DNA of 64,000 nt from NCBI RefSeq assembly GCF_042684505.1, contig NZ_JBHULT010000005.1, positions 248,001-312,000 on the forward strand, given 5' to 3'. The notes under the pieces are model-generated. The model did no database searches, was not told the DNA's origin, and saw nothing but the letters and a program-made list of their open reading frames with translations. This document shows, piece after piece, positions 1-8,929 of the stretch (positions within the stretch are counted from its first letter, which is position 1; every line of letters begins with the position of its first letter). Source of the stretch: Salinimicrobium flavum (GTDB lineage: Bacteria > Bacteroidota > Bacteroidia > Flavobacteriales > Flavobacteriaceae). The position numbers and the translations under genes are program-made.

Positions 1-600
1 ATCAAGTATTATTTTTGGAAAATTTTCTATTTGAACATTGGACGCGTAAGACTGAATCCCATTGCAAGGATATCGTGATTGCAGAAATCGCTGAGTTACA
101 TAAATTGCTGCACTACTTGAAGATATTATTTTTTTTGTTTTGACAAATCGTAGTGGTGAAAATAGCTTTGTGATTAGACCTCCGTAATTCCAAGTAATGT
201 CCCATGCGCATCCAACAATTTCTACTACATATCGTTTTTCAAGTTTTTTGCATATGTCTGCAGCAAAATTTCCAAGTGTAGATGGAAGTCGCAAAATGAC
301 AACGTCTGAATCCAAAATTAAATTCTTTAACTTATTCTTGATAAAAGATTGTTTTTTAAAATATTCGATTCCTCCACTGACAGAGTAAAGAAGTTCAAAT
401 TTTACGTTATTCCGGGAAGATAATACCAAATGATTATCTAGGGATTTATTAACTATTTTGCCTCGACCAATGACAGTTAAAGAATCAAAATGTTTTAAAT
501 ATCTTTCCCAAACATGATTAGGTAATCCCCCGGGGCTGTAAAAATCCCCTGAGTTTTCTTCTTTAAAAAAAATGTGATCGTGAACGAATAAAGCTTTCAT
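1..600 (-). CDS. glycosyltransferase, GT4-like N-terminal part (cut by window edge)
   Basis: This open frame starts at the ATG at 600 and runs without a stop through position 1, so 200 codons are visible and the 3' end lies outside the window. It begins MKALFVHDHIFFKEENSG and continues with SPGGLPNHVWERYL, the layout of the N-terminal acceptor-binding Rossmann half of GT-B glycosyltransferases, in which a small-residue loop follows the first strand. Its start overlaps the stop of the acetyltransferase upstream as ATGA, so the two are translationally coupled in the polysaccharide operon. A sugar-transfer role in repeat-unit assembly is inferred from context. The nucleotide-sugar site would be in the missing half, so donor and acceptor cannot be named. 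Confidence 0.72.
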   Translation of the reverse strand, partial: MKALFVHDHIFFKEENSGDFYSPGGLPNHVWERYLKHFDSLTVIGRGKIVNKSLDNHLVLSSRNNVKFELLYSVSGGIEYFKKQSFIKNKLKNLILDSDVVILRLPSTLGNFAADICKKLEKRYVVEIVGCAWDITWNYGGLITKLFSPLRFVKTKKIISSSSAAIYVTQRFLQSRYPCNGIQSYASNVQIENFPKIILD

Positions 601-1163
601 ATTGTTTTTAAAATTTTAGCTGGAACTCCTCCGACAACACATTCTCCCGGAAAATTCTTATTCAAAATCGAACCTGCAGCTACTACAGTCCTTTCTTCAA
701 TATTAACACCATCGAGTATTCGTACTCCACAGCCAACCCAAACATCATCTTTTATTATTATTCCTTTTTTTATTAAAGGATTATATTTTATAGGTGTTTT
801 AACCAGCTCCCAAGTGTGATTAGCACTAATAAGGGAAGAAGAATGAGCTATAGAAACATTATCCCCTATGGTAACTCCTCCATCGCAATCTATATAACAG
901 AAGTCATGTATACTTACATTAGAACCACAACTAAATTTCTCCCAGTACTTAATTTTAACATTAGCACTTATTGAAACATTATCACCAACTTTTTTTGCTT
1001 TTGCTTTTAAAATACAATAACGAAAAGCTTTGAAAACATAACCATCAAATGGTAAAATTAGTGACCACATAAATTTTACAAAAAAATCAGGTAGAGTGCT
1101 GATTATTAAATAAATGGGCTTAAAAATAAAATTAAATTTCCCAAAAGAATTTCTTCCTTTCAT
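597..1163 (-). CDS. hexapeptide-repeat O-acetyltransferase (WcaF-like)
   Basis: The 188-residue protein has the left-handed beta-helix pattern of hexapeptide acyltransferases: GDNVSISANVKI, GDNVSIAHSSSL and WVGCGVRILDG repeats, then the usual C-terminal VVGGVPAKILK. About 45 residues precede the first repeat and look amphipathic to hydrophobic, as in colanic-acid-type acetyltransferases. Members transfer acetyl from acetyl-CoA to a sugar hydroxyl or amine. Here it probably decorates the repeat unit of the surface polysaccharide. The GT4 gene lies 11 nt upstream and the next glycosyltransferase overlaps its stop by 4 nt. The exact acceptor is unknown. Confidence 0.85.
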   Translation of the reverse strand: MKGRNSFGKFNFIFKPIYLIISTLPDFFVKFMWSLILPFDGYVFKAFRYCILKAKAKKVGDNVSISANVKIKYWEKFSCGSNVSIHDFCYIDCDGGVTIGDNVSIAHSSSLISANHTWELVKTPIKYNPLIKKGIIIKDDVWVGCGVRILDGVNIEERTVVAAGSILNKNFPGECVVGGVPAKILKTI

Positions 1164-1174
1164 ACTTTGTAAAT

Positions 1175-2263
1175 CTATAATTCCGTAAAAAAATTATTGA
1201 ACCATTTGTTAGGTTCAAATAAATTGGAAACCTCTGTTTTTAAAATTTGATCTCTTTTTATTCCTTTGGTCCGGATACTTAGAATTTTTTCTTGTGCAGC
1301 TATCTCATCAAATGGGTTCAACAATTGTTCATAATAAGAGGTTGGAACTGTTTCTTTTATTGGAGCGATATTGGATGCGACAAAAGGAACTCCAGATACC
1401 ATTGCTTCGATTAATGCGTTAGGTTGTCCTTCTGTGGTGGAAGGGAAATAAAAACAATCTAGAGTATTCAATACTTCAATTATATTTCTTTGCATTCCTA
1501 AGAGCTTTATCCTATGGTTTAAGGAATTTTCGTGGACTAAATCCTTTAGATTGAGATCTACTCCTTTTCCACATAAAATGAAATAAATGTTTTCATGATT
1601 TTGGCAGAGGTTTAAAGCCACTTTCATTATTGTTTTATGATTCTTTGATGGATTGAAACGACCAATATGGCCCACTACGTAAGCATCAGTGGGGATATTT
1701 AATTTTTCTCGAAGGTCTACATTTGAAGATAAAAATAAGTTAGCATCAATTCCATTATAGATAACTTTAAAATTATCATTGTTTTGAGAGATAACAGGGT
1801 GAAAAAAAATTAAGCCATGTTTAGAATTAGCTAAAACTGTAGTGCTTACTTTGCGTACTAGCTTATTAAAGAAGGAATTAACAAAATTTTTAAGAACTGA
1901 TTTTCTAAATCGATTCTCGGATCCTCTATAAAAAACAATCCTTTTATTAACTTTTAGAGTCTTGGCTATCAGTAATGGGAATGCGGCAATATTCCCTGTA
2001 AAATCACAAACAGAATCATAATTGTTTCTTTTAAAATCTTCATAAAGATTATAAAAGTGCAGTAGATTGAAGTAATCGAACGAAAATGCTTTTAACTTAA
2101 CTCCTATTTTTTGATATTCCTGTTCTAATTCTCCAATATAACCTGCCTTACAATAAACTGTTGCATCTATTTTATCTTTTTGATGAGTTAAGAATCGCAA
2201 TAAATAATTTTCCAGCCCCCCGGAATCCAGTGCTACCACTAAAAAGGCACATTTTTTTTTCAT
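1175..2263 (-). CDS. glycosyltransferase family 4
   Basis: This 362-residue GT-B glycosyltransferase has an N-terminal GGLENYLLRFL acceptor-site loop (about residues 15-25), the linker strand GHIGRFNPSKNH near residues 198-209, and the donor-binding EGQPNALIEAM at about 279-289, where the EX7E glutamates of GT4 enzymes sit. It would add a sugar from a nucleotide-sugar donor to the lipid-linked repeat unit at the cytoplasmic face. The start overlaps the stop of the polymerase gene by 4 nt (ATGA), so it is co-translated within the cluster. Specificity cannot be predicted. Confidence 0.9.
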   Translation of the reverse strand: MKKKCAFLVVALDSGGLENYLLRFLTHQKDKIDATVYCKAGYIGELEQEYQKIGVKLKAFSFDYFNLLHFYNLYEDFKRNNYDSVCDFTGNIAAFPLLIAKTLKVNKRIVFYRGSENRFRKSVLKNFVNSFFNKLVRKVSTTVLANSKHGLIFFHPVISQNNDNFKVIYNGIDANLFLSSNVDLREKLNIPTDAYVVGHIGRFNPSKNHKTIMKVALNLCQNHENIYFILCGKGVDLNLKDLVHENSLNHRIKLLGMQRNIIEVLNTLDCFYFPSTTEGQPNALIEAMVSGVPFVASNIAPIKETVPTSYYEQLLNPFDEIAAQEKILSIRTKGIKRDQILKTEVSNLFEPNKWFNNFFTEL

Positions 2264-3456
2264 GACAGAGAAAGGAAATCTAATGGTGAAATTTTTTTAA
2301 AAAACACAAATATTAGAGATAGAGAATAATTATTAAAAAGACTTATGTACAAATTATCTCTAAGAATAATTATACTCGAAATGAAGTTGAGTGAAAAAAG
2401 GCTTAATGCAATAAAAATATTCTTTGCATTCTTATAATAATGTCTTTCAGATATTAATAGCATACAGAAAAGAAAGGATATTAAAATCAGATATCTAGAA
2501 TAAACGTCAGGAACGACAAAGAAAATATTAACTACGGTGAAACAGAGATAAATTATATTTCTTAATAATGATTTTCTTTTTATTGAGAAAATCAAATATA
2601 AATAGGCAAAGTAACTCCATAATACTGAAAATAGATATACAAGATAATAGTTGGAGGAGCCTTCTTTAATACCACGTTGAATGAGATCTTCCTGTTGAAG
2701 ATATAAATTCACCTTCTGAGAATATGCACCAGTAAAATTAAATAAATCAAGAAATGAAATAATAAAATCCTTGGGTATAAATAAGAACAAAAAGGATCCA
2801 AGAAAAATGTACCTGTAGAGGATATCCTTATTTGGAAATTTTAAGAGTATTAAAAATATTGGAAAATAAATTAGGGAACTAAAATGTATAGTAGTAGCTA
2901 AAACTAAAAATATCATCCCATAAATTAATCTATTATCCATTAATCCTTTAAAAAAAGCTAATACCACAAAGGATGAGGCTAAATAAAACCGTAGTCCCGA
3001 AAGGAGATCGGGAAGAGAAAGGGATAAAATTATCAACCCAAATCCCACGAAAAAATGAGAATTTTTGCTTTGATTTTGTTCAGAGATTTTAATGAAAATC
3101 CGTAAAAATACACCTACAGTAAAACCGGTAATTAGTAAAAATAATAATTGAATAGGAATATTTAATTTAGCGAACACAAAGATGAGATAGTGTAATAGAA
3201 AATCTGGACGTCCTTGGGCTAGGAAATAAAGGAAATTCTCAAAATTATAATTGGAAAATAATTCATAGTACTCAAAATATCTAGCTCGGTCATTTGATAT
3301 ACGAGGTACATAAAGGTAGCTTATTAGACCAAATATTCCTGCAAGCAACATCGTACTATATTTGGATTTATTATAAATTCCATAAAGTATAGCAGGTAAG
3401 GTTAAAAACGGACTAGCGATAAAAAAAACTGTTTTAGCTAATTTGTCCTCTCTCAT
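2260..3456 (-). CDS. EpsG-family polysaccharide polymerase (Wzy role)
   Basis: This 398-residue protein is almost entirely hydrophobic, with about ten membrane segments and a periplasmic loop after the YVPRISNDRARYFEYYELF stretch near residues 50-65. That SNDRARYFEYY-type motif following two helices is typical of EpsG and Wzy-like polymerases. The role inferred is polymerisation of lipid-linked repeat units in the inner membrane. It lies between a GT4 and an acetyltransferase gene and overlaps the GT4 start by 4 nt. Polymerases diverge strongly in sequence, so assignment rests on topology, the motif and the neighbouring flippase. It is very AT-rich, as are its neighbours. Confidence 0.78.
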   Translation of the reverse strand: MREDKLAKTVFFIASPFLTLPAILYGIYNKSKYSTMLLAGIFGLISYLYVPRISNDRARYFEYYELFSNYNFENFLYFLAQGRPDFLLHYLIFVFAKLNIPIQLLFLLITGFTVGVFLRIFIKISEQNQSKNSHFFVGFGLIILSLSLPDLLSGLRFYLASSFVVLAFFKGLMDNRLIYGMIFLVLATTIHFSSLIYFPIFLILLKFPNKDILYRYIFLGSFLFLFIPKDFIISFLDLFNFTGAYSQKVNLYLQQEDLIQRGIKEGSSNYYLVYLFSVLWSYFAYLYLIFSIKRKSLLRNIIYLCFTVVNIFFVVPDVYSRYLILISFLFCMLLISERHYYKNAKNIFIALSLFSLNFISSIIILRDNLYISLFNNYSLSLIFVFFKKISPLDFLSLS

Positions 3457-3457
3457 T

Positions 3458-3973
3458 CTATTTGCGTATAAATTTATCTTCTTCTAATGTCGAAAGGAAA
3501 TCTCTTTTCTCATTATAAGTCATGCCCTTAGATTTTAAATCAAGGTTTTTCATTTTATACTCTAAATCCCTTATATCACCGATGACTTTAGCGGGATTCC
3601 CAGCTACGATAGAAAAATCCTTTATACTTTTTGTGACTACAGAGCCAGCTCCGATAACCACATTACTACCAATGATGACTCCTGGTAAAATCATAGCTCC
3701 ATTACCTATATATACATTATTTTTAATTTGAATTTTTCCAAAAACATCCATTGTAGGGTACTTATCCCGAAAAACCCAACATGCACCGTGGGTAGAAAAA
3801 ACAACATCGTTTGTTATTTGTACATTATTTCCAATTTTAATTAAATATGGTTCTGAACCAAATTTATTAGTACTTATCGAGCAATTTTCTCCTATGGCTA
3901 CACCTAAATATCTTCCATATCTTTCCTGCGACCAAAATGTTTTTCTATAAAAGCGTAATAATTTATTAATCAT
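3458..3973 (-). CDS. hexapeptide-repeat acyltransferase (WbbJ/Maa-like)
   Basis: The 171-residue protein shows repeated hexapeptides (IGNNVQITNDVV, IQIKNNVYIGNGAMILPG, IGSNVVIGAGSVVTKSI), the GAGSVV turn, and the ending VAGNPAKVIGD, all typical of trimeric left-handed beta-helix acetyltransferases. The STHG segment probably carries the catalytic histidine. It would acetylate a sugar of the surface polysaccharide using acetyl-CoA. It is one nucleotide upstream of the polymerase gene and its first 8 nt overlap the flippase gene, so all are co-translated. Two different acetyltransferases in one cluster suggest a multiply acetylated repeat unit (inference). Confidence 0.86.
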   Translation of the reverse strand: MINKLLRFYRKTFWSQERYGRYLGVAIGENCSISTNKFGSEPYLIKIGNNVQITNDVVFSTHGACWVFRDKYPTMDVFGKIQIKNNVYIGNGAMILPGVIIGSNVVIGAGSVVTKSIKDFSIVAGNPAKVIGDIRDLEYKMKNLDLKSKGMTYNEKRDFLSTLEEDKFIRK

Positions 3974-5414
3974 TTTTTATTAATTTCAATAAAGTACCTA
4001 TATCATTTTCGAGGCGCGAAACCTTAAAAATCCTAATTAAGATCAGAAAACTTAACAGTAAAATAGGTAAAGCGAAAAAAGATTGATAACCCCCTAAATC
4101 CATTATTCTATTTACAAAGTTTCCTATTAAAACCGTAAAGATTGAAATCATTCCTACTTTAATGACCAGAATTATTTCGTGCCATGAAAAATTATTTTGC
4201 ACCTTTCGAGATTCATTATAATTCATGAAAAAACTTAGGATACTCGTAAGGAGAAATCCGTATAAAAGAATTTCAATATTTTTAAAAACCACACCAATAA
4301 ATATAGAAATGGCTTGAATAGATTTTTTAATAATTTCTAAGTATAAGATCTTTTCCGTTTTATTAAAAACCTTGAAGATTACCCTATTGAACATTTCTTG
4401 CATATAAAAGTAAGAAGCCACAATTAAAATTTGCATATAGAACACTGCTCCCAACCATTTTTCCCCATATAAGATTAAAATTATATTATTGGCATAGAAA
4501 TAAACCACTAAGCAAATAAACCCTACAGCTATAGTAAATAAAGTAATTATACGTTGGTAATAATTTTCAAATTTTTTGGAGTCATCCTGTAAATTCGACA
4601 AAGAAGAAAAAACAACTCCCAAGGTTGTTGACGTTATAATTTTTACAGGAACTTCTTGGAGCCTTTTACCTTGGTAAAAGAATCCTGTTTGACTTATTGA
4701 AAAATATTTTCCAAGTATTAATTGATAAATATTATCAAAAGCGGTATTAAGAAGCGATGCTAAAGTTGTATTTACTCCAAACTTGTATAATCCTTTAAAG
4801 GAACTTTTACTAAAATAAAAATTTGATATCGGCCCTTCGAAAACCCACAATAAGAGAGTTAGGATAATTGCTGTACTTATTTGCATGATGACAATAGCCC
4901 AAACCCCAGCACCTTTAAAAGCTAATGCTATTCCAATCAAAGATGCAATAAGAATTGCTATGAACTCATAAGAAGCTTTCTTTTTAAACTTTAATTTTTT
5001 TACTAATCTGGCATTTTGGGTAATCTGCAAAGCATTTATCAATAAAACAAAAGAAGTAATAATTAAAATATTCTTTAATTCATCATCATCATAGAAGGCC
5101 GCTATTTTTCCAGCAAATAAAATTAAAAGGAACATCAGAGTTAAGGAAACTCCTAAATTAAAAACGAAAACTGTTGAAAAATCTATTTCAGTAGCATCTT
5201 TTTTTCTAATTAAAGCTCCCGATAATCCAGATTCAGTTAAAACTCTGGCAATCACTATAAAAAACATTATAATACCGATTTGCCCAAATTCATAAGGAGA
5301 AAGTAGTCTCGCGAGAATAATATTGGCAATAAGTCCGACAAACATGTAACCAAACTGTCCAATAAACGACCAAAAAAATCCAGTTACAATATCTCTTTTT
5401 AGAGCTTTACTCAT
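3966..5414 (-). CDS. polysaccharide flippase, MOP superfamily (Wzx role)
   Basis: This 482-residue polytopic membrane protein begins with a short cytoplasmic stretch followed by FFWSFIGQFGYMFVGLIANIILARLLSP, the start of the RfbX/WzxC branch of oligosaccharide flippases (polysaccharide_synt). About twelve to fourteen hydrophobic segments follow. Flippases of this family move undecaprenyl-diphosphate-linked repeat units across the inner membrane for the polymerase encoded just downstream. The MALLSPYEFG-like ARLLSPYEFGQIG motif after helix 1 and a positively charged tail support this. It starts 9 nt after the acyltransferase gene and overlaps the next gene by 8 nt. Confidence 0.9.
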   Translation of the reverse strand: MSKALKRDIVTGFFWSFIGQFGYMFVGLIANIILARLLSPYEFGQIGIIMFFIVIARVLTESGLSGALIRKKDATEIDFSTVFVFNLGVSLTLMFLLILFAGKIAAFYDDDELKNILIITSFVLLINALQITQNARLVKKLKFKKKASYEFIAILIASLIGIALAFKGAGVWAIVIMQISTAIILTLLLWVFEGPISNFYFSKSSFKGLYKFGVNTTLASLLNTAFDNIYQLILGKYFSISQTGFFYQGKRLQEVPVKIITSTTLGVVFSSLSNLQDDSKKFENYYQRIITLFTIAVGFICLVVYFYANNIILILYGEKWLGAVFYMQILIVASYFYMQEMFNRVIFKVFNKTEKILYLEIIKKSIQAISIFIGVVFKNIEILLYGFLLTSILSFFMNYNESRKVQNNFSWHEIILVIKVGMISIFTVLIGNFVNRIMDLGGYQSFFALPILLLSFLILIRIFKVSRLENDIGTLLKLIKND

Positions 5415-5423
5415 TGAAAATTG

Positions 5424-6446
5424 CTATTGTTTAAAATATTGCGCAATTTTTGCTCCATTTTGGGCTTTAATTCTATAAGGCTCTTTTTTACTTAAAAAGG
5501 AAATAATTGGTTTTTCTATATAAAATGTAATAAGACTGGCAATAAGAATTGAAATTAAAAGAGGTATTATTAATAGAACAATAAAATTTTCTATACCTGC
5601 ATATATTAACTTTAACTGTATAGTATAACCTAGATATTGATGAATTAAATAAAGTGAGTATGAAATTTTCCCAAGAAAAAGTAAAATTGAAATTTTAAGG
5701 AACTTCAACTTACCGAATACCATAAGATAAAATATAAAAACAATTAAAGTTGTTACTGCGAAAAATTCCAATTTAGGGTAAAACAAAGTAAGTCCCAAAC
5801 AGATGAAAATCTGTAAATGATTCTGCCAATCAGAAGTTCCTTTCCATATTTTATAAAAGTTAATACCTATTAAAAATAATGAACCATAGAAGTAATAATA
5901 GGTGGGCTTTAAAACAATAAAGGATATAGTTCCCATCAGTATATAGATATAACCAAAAAGTTTATAAGATTCTTTTTTCTTTAAAAGTAGAACAAGAAAA
6001 ATAACCAAATAAAAAAACATCTCTACTTTCAATGTCCAGTATACCCCATCGACAGAATCAATATTAAAAAAACTGGGGATCATAGTGAAATTGATCAAAA
6101 ATTCGCTGATATTTACTTTAAGTAATTCTGGTCCAAATAAGGATATACAGATAAAACTAAGAATCATTCCTACCCAAAATGTTGGATAAAGTCTGACAAA
6201 TCTTTTATATAAAAATTTAAATGGATTATTTATTTTTTCTATAGACATGAAAATAACGAAACCACTTATAGCAAAAAATAACTCGACACCATAATGACCA
6301 TAAGGCACATTAAAATATTTCGTAATAAATTTAAAATTGAATAACTCTTCAAACCTAAATGTATAATGATATAAGACAACTATGATAGCGGCTATACCAC
6401 GTAATGAATCAAGTTCATCAATCCTTTTCTTTGGATTTATTGTCAT
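5424..6446 (-). CDS. acyltransferase family 3 (OafA/YrhL-like) membrane protein
   Basis: The 340-residue integral membrane protein carries the Acyl_transf_3 hallmarks: DSLRGIAAIIVVLYHY near the N-terminus with the conserved R and H, YWTLKVEMFFYL in the middle, and GKISYSLYLIHQYLG before the last helices. About ten membrane segments are seen. These enzymes O-acylate extracytoplasmic glycans such as O-antigen or capsule using cytoplasmic acyl-CoA. Its place 4 nt after the epimerase gene and before the flippase supports modification of this polysaccharide. The acyl group and target are unknown. Confidence 0.9.
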   Translation of the reverse strand: MTINPKKRIDELDSLRGIAAIIVVLYHYTFRFEELFNFKFITKYFNVPYGHYGVELFFAISGFVIFMSIEKINNPFKFLYKRFVRLYPTFWVGMILSFICISLFGPELLKVNISEFLINFTMIPSFFNIDSVDGVYWTLKVEMFFYLVIFLVLLLKKKESYKLFGYIYILMGTISFIVLKPTYYYFYGSLFLIGINFYKIWKGTSDWQNHLQIFICLGLTLFYPKLEFFAVTTLIVFIFYLMVFGKLKFLKISILLFLGKISYSLYLIHQYLGYTIQLKLIYAGIENFIVLLIIPLLISILIASLITFYIEKPIISFLSKKEPYRIKAQNGAKIAQYFKQ

Positions 6447-6450
6447 TAAA

Positions 6451-7485
6451 CTAATTCTTATCGTTGCTGATTTTATAATAGTCCTTATACCACCTCACAA
6501 ATTTTTGGACACCTTTTTCAATTTCAATCTTACTTTTATATCCCAATGATTCTAATTCTTTAGTGTCTGCCCAGGTTTGTGGGACATCACCTGGCTGGAT
6601 TGGGAAATATTCTTTAATTGCTTTTTTCCCTACACTCTTTTCAATATGACTTATAAAGACCAATAAGGATTGAGGTGCTCCATTTCCAATATTATATTGT
6701 TTGTATGCCGGTGTTTCTTTTTCAGCCTTAGGGACATTCTTCAAGACTATATCTATCCCGGAAATTATATCGTCTATATATGTAAAGTCGCGATACATTT
6801 TCCCCTCATTAAAAACCTTTATAGGCTTATTATTTATTATAGCATCTGTAAAAAGAAACATCGCCATATCGGGTCTACCCCAGGGACCATAAACTGTAAA
6901 AAATCTTAATCCCGTTGTTGCGAAACCGTATAAATGGCTATAGGTATATGCCATTAACTCATTACTCTTTTTTGTTGCAGCATACAAACTAATTGGCTGA
7001 TCAACATTATCTTCAGTAGAAAATGGCACTTTTTTATTCTGGCCATACACGCTGGAGCTACTGGCGTAGATCAAATGTTTTACATCATAATTACGGCAAC
7101 ACTCCAATAAGTTTGCAAAACCAACTAGATTGCTGTCAATATATGCATCTGGGTTCTCAATACTGTAACGAACTCCTGCCTGCGCCGCAAGGTTTACCAC
7201 CTTTTCAAATTGATATTGCTTGAAAAGTTTTGGGAGATTCTCCCTATCTTCCAAATTCAATCTTATGAATTCAAAATTTTCATTTTGATCACTCTTACAG
7301 ATTTTATTGAATTGGATCGCTTTTTCTTTTGATATACCTAATTCTTTTAAACGACCATACTTCAATTGAGGATCATAATAATTATTTATATTATCCGTAC
7401 CAATAACCCTATGGCCAGAATCAATCAAATTTTTGGATAAATGAAATCCAATAAATCCTGCAGCGCCGGTCACTAAAATTTTCAT
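6451..7485 (-). CDS. NAD-dependent epimerase, probable UDP-glucuronate 4-epimerase
   Basis: This 344-residue extended SDR has the NAD site TGAAGFIG (residues 6-13), the catalytic S-S-S-S-V-Y-G segment near 143-148, and YAATK with Y168 and K172. The RFFTVYGPWGRPDMA block that follows is characteristic of UDP-glucuronate 4-epimerases and their close relatives. It would convert UDP-GlcA to UDP-GalA for the polysaccharide. The start codon is 1 nt after the stop of a decayed ugd, whose product would have made UDP-GlcA, which fits the pathway. If the ugd remnant is the only copy, the substrate must come from elsewhere. Other nucleotide-sugar 4-epimerase activities cannot be excluded. Confidence 0.85.
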   Translation of the reverse strand: MKILVTGAAGFIGFHLSKNLIDSGHRVIGTDNINNYYDPQLKYGRLKELGISKEKAIQFNKICKSDQNENFEFIRLNLEDRENLPKLFKQYQFEKVVNLAAQAGVRYSIENPDAYIDSNLVGFANLLECCRNYDVKHLIYASSSSVYGQNKKVPFSTEDNVDQPISLYAATKKSNELMAYTYSHLYGFATTGLRFFTVYGPWGRPDMAMFLFTDAIINNKPIKVFNEGKMYRDFTYIDDIISGIDIVLKNVPKAEKETPAYKQYNIGNGAPQSLLVFISHIEKSVGKKAIKEYFPIQPGDVPQTWADTKELESLGYKSKIEIEKGVQKFVRWYKDYYKISNDKN

Positions 7486-7486
7486 G

Positions 7487-7836
7487 CTAACTTCCTATTA
7501 AATAGAATTTAAAACTGATTTCCCTCTTGATAGGGGGCTTCAACAATCTTCTCCCGTCAAACAAGAAGGCTGATTTCAATATCTTATCGTAAACCCTCTC
7601 TTCAAAGGCCTTCATTGGGTTGTTGACGACGGTTACCTCCTGGCGATTTTCATGGCCGCTTCTATTTCCTAAATAGTCCAGGTAAGTAATATATCTGCTC
7701 TTCGGAACTGTTCGATCCTTACTATAATCTCTAATTGCTCATTCAACAAATGATCGGCTGAATATATGGAAGCAGGTTCTCTGGTGTCTTTAGGTTCTTT
7801 TTAAAAGCCCGACCCGAGCAGGACGATTTTTTTACC
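7487..7836 (-). pseudogene. ugd: decayed UDP-glucose 6-dehydrogenase, C-terminal remnant
   Basis: No intact frame exists, but three reading segments on the minus strand match the C-terminal third of Bacteroidetes-type UDP-glucose dehydrogenase in order. GKKIVLLGSGF (from 7836) is followed by an in-frame TAA at 7803-7801 and then KEPKDTREPASIYSADHLLNEQ. After a frame change comes TYLDYLGNRSGHENRQ and VTVVNNPMKA. Then FLFDGRRLL and a terminal YLIG precede a TAG at 7489-7487. In family members about twenty residues containing a TEW motif lie between the VTVVN.P and FDGRR blocks; here they are missing. The N-terminal NAD domain is absent. The stop is 1 nt before the epimerase ATG, as expected for a former operon partner. 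Family comparison is from memory, not alignment. Confidence 0.75.
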
Positions 7837-8452
7837 TTAAACCCTTTGTCTTTCGTATCCTACACCAGTGCGACAAGTATTTTGGAACTTGATGAGTCAA
7901 ACAAAATCACGGCTTCGCCGTTCTGAGTCCCTTTTTTCGGGATCCAGTCGGTGAAAGACCTGTTATTTCCGACGAAAGAAAAATTTCTAAAGCGGAGGGC
8001 AAAGGTATTTTTTAACAGACCTTTAAGACAAATAAAAAGTGTTAAATAAATTAAGAAGTTGTTCACAAATTCGCAGAATATTATAGTCGTACAAAGAATT
8101 TATAAGACATCATTACGGGAAACCGTAAAAATTTGAATTATTGGCAAAAAAGTTTGTTAATCAAACGTTAAGGAGTTGAGGGAGAGGGGGTTGTGTTGAT
8201 GGTAATTTGGTGAAGTTGGGGACCTGTTTAAACACCGGGCAGGTTCGTTAGTTGGTAGGGGGATTCGTTAATCGTTAATCGTTAATCGGGAATCGTTAAT
8301 TGGTTAGTTGGGACCCGTCTAAAAGCCGGGCAGGTTGGTTTATTGGTTTAAACCCCTATGAATTGGGCGGAATTGGATTTGGTCTTCCTGCGCTATAGCT
8401 CCGGCGGAAAGGCACCTGAGAACTGAGCACTGAGCACTGAGAACTGAAAACC
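7837..8452. other. spacer between the ugd remnant and upxY, with repeats
   Basis: No convincing gene is seen. A minus-strand frame of 68 codons (7860-8066) has no recognisable domain. The sequence around 8060-8160 is AT-rich and includes the inverted repeat TACGG-GAAA-CCGTA at 8114-8127. Two copies of a GACCCGTCTAAAAGCCGGGCAGG-like element occur (about 8220-8243 and 8311-8334). A 7-nt-period array with the unit AATCGTT lies between them (8261-8310). A second array with the unit GAGCACT (8407-8442) runs up to the stop codon of upxY. The transcript of upxY must cross all of this to reach the polysaccharide genes. Confidence 0.6.
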
Positions 8453-8929
8453 CTATTCCAGCGCTTCACTGACACGTACATTCACTACAAGATCGAGACT
8501 CTTGAGAAGTAGCCTTAAGCGTTTATTCCCAACTTCTGAAATGATGGCTTCCTGGCCTTTAAAGCTTCCCTTCGAGATGATGAGTCGGTCGCCGGGGGTG
8601 AGGTGGGATACTTCCACGTCTTCTACCCGGTCATCTTCCAGCCAGGTTTTGATAGTTTCGATCTCGGCATCCCTCACCACTGCAGGTTTCTTTAGCCAGA
8701 ACAGGTATTGCACCACGCCGGGGACGTCAAAGACCTTATTGCGGTCTTTTTCGGTAAGGTGTACAAACACATATGACTTGAAAAGGGGAGAGGTGACCTT
8801 CTTCTTGCGATCACTCCACTGGCGGACCTCTGTAATCATGGGGCAGTAGGTTTCAATACCCTGCTCTTCCAGTTCCTTCGCCACCTTCTTCTCCCAGCGG
8901 GGTTTTGTGTACAGGACGTACCATTGCAT
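8453..8929 (-). CDS. UpxY-family transcription antiterminator (NusG paralogue)
   Basis: The 158-residue protein starts MQWYVLYTKPRWEKKVAKEL, the NGN domain of NusG-like proteins (residues 1-100), and ends with a KOW-like segment, TPGDRLIISKGSFKGQEAII (about 110-130). In Bacteroidetes, UpxY proteins are the first genes of capsule and O-antigen operons and keep RNA polymerase from terminating in the long untranslated leader. Its position at the promoter-proximal end of the minus-strand polysaccharide cluster, with about 0.6 kb of decayed and repetitive sequence before the next frame, fits that role exactly. A possible -7-like element (TACATTGTG) lies near 8990 on the minus strand. Confidence 0.9.
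   Translation of the reverse strand: MQWYVLYTKPRWEKKVAKELEEQGIETYCPMITEVRQWSDRKKKVTSPLFKSYVFVHLTEKDRNKVFDVPGVVQYLFWLKKPAVVRDAEIETIKTWLEDDRVEDVEVSHLTPGDRLIISKGSFKGQEAIISEVGNKRLRLLLKSLDLVVNVRVSEALE

Noticed and set aside
7860..8066. 68-codon minus-strand frame as a gene
   Set aside because: No domain is recognised, and it sits between a pseudogene and repeats; it may be part of the decayed region.
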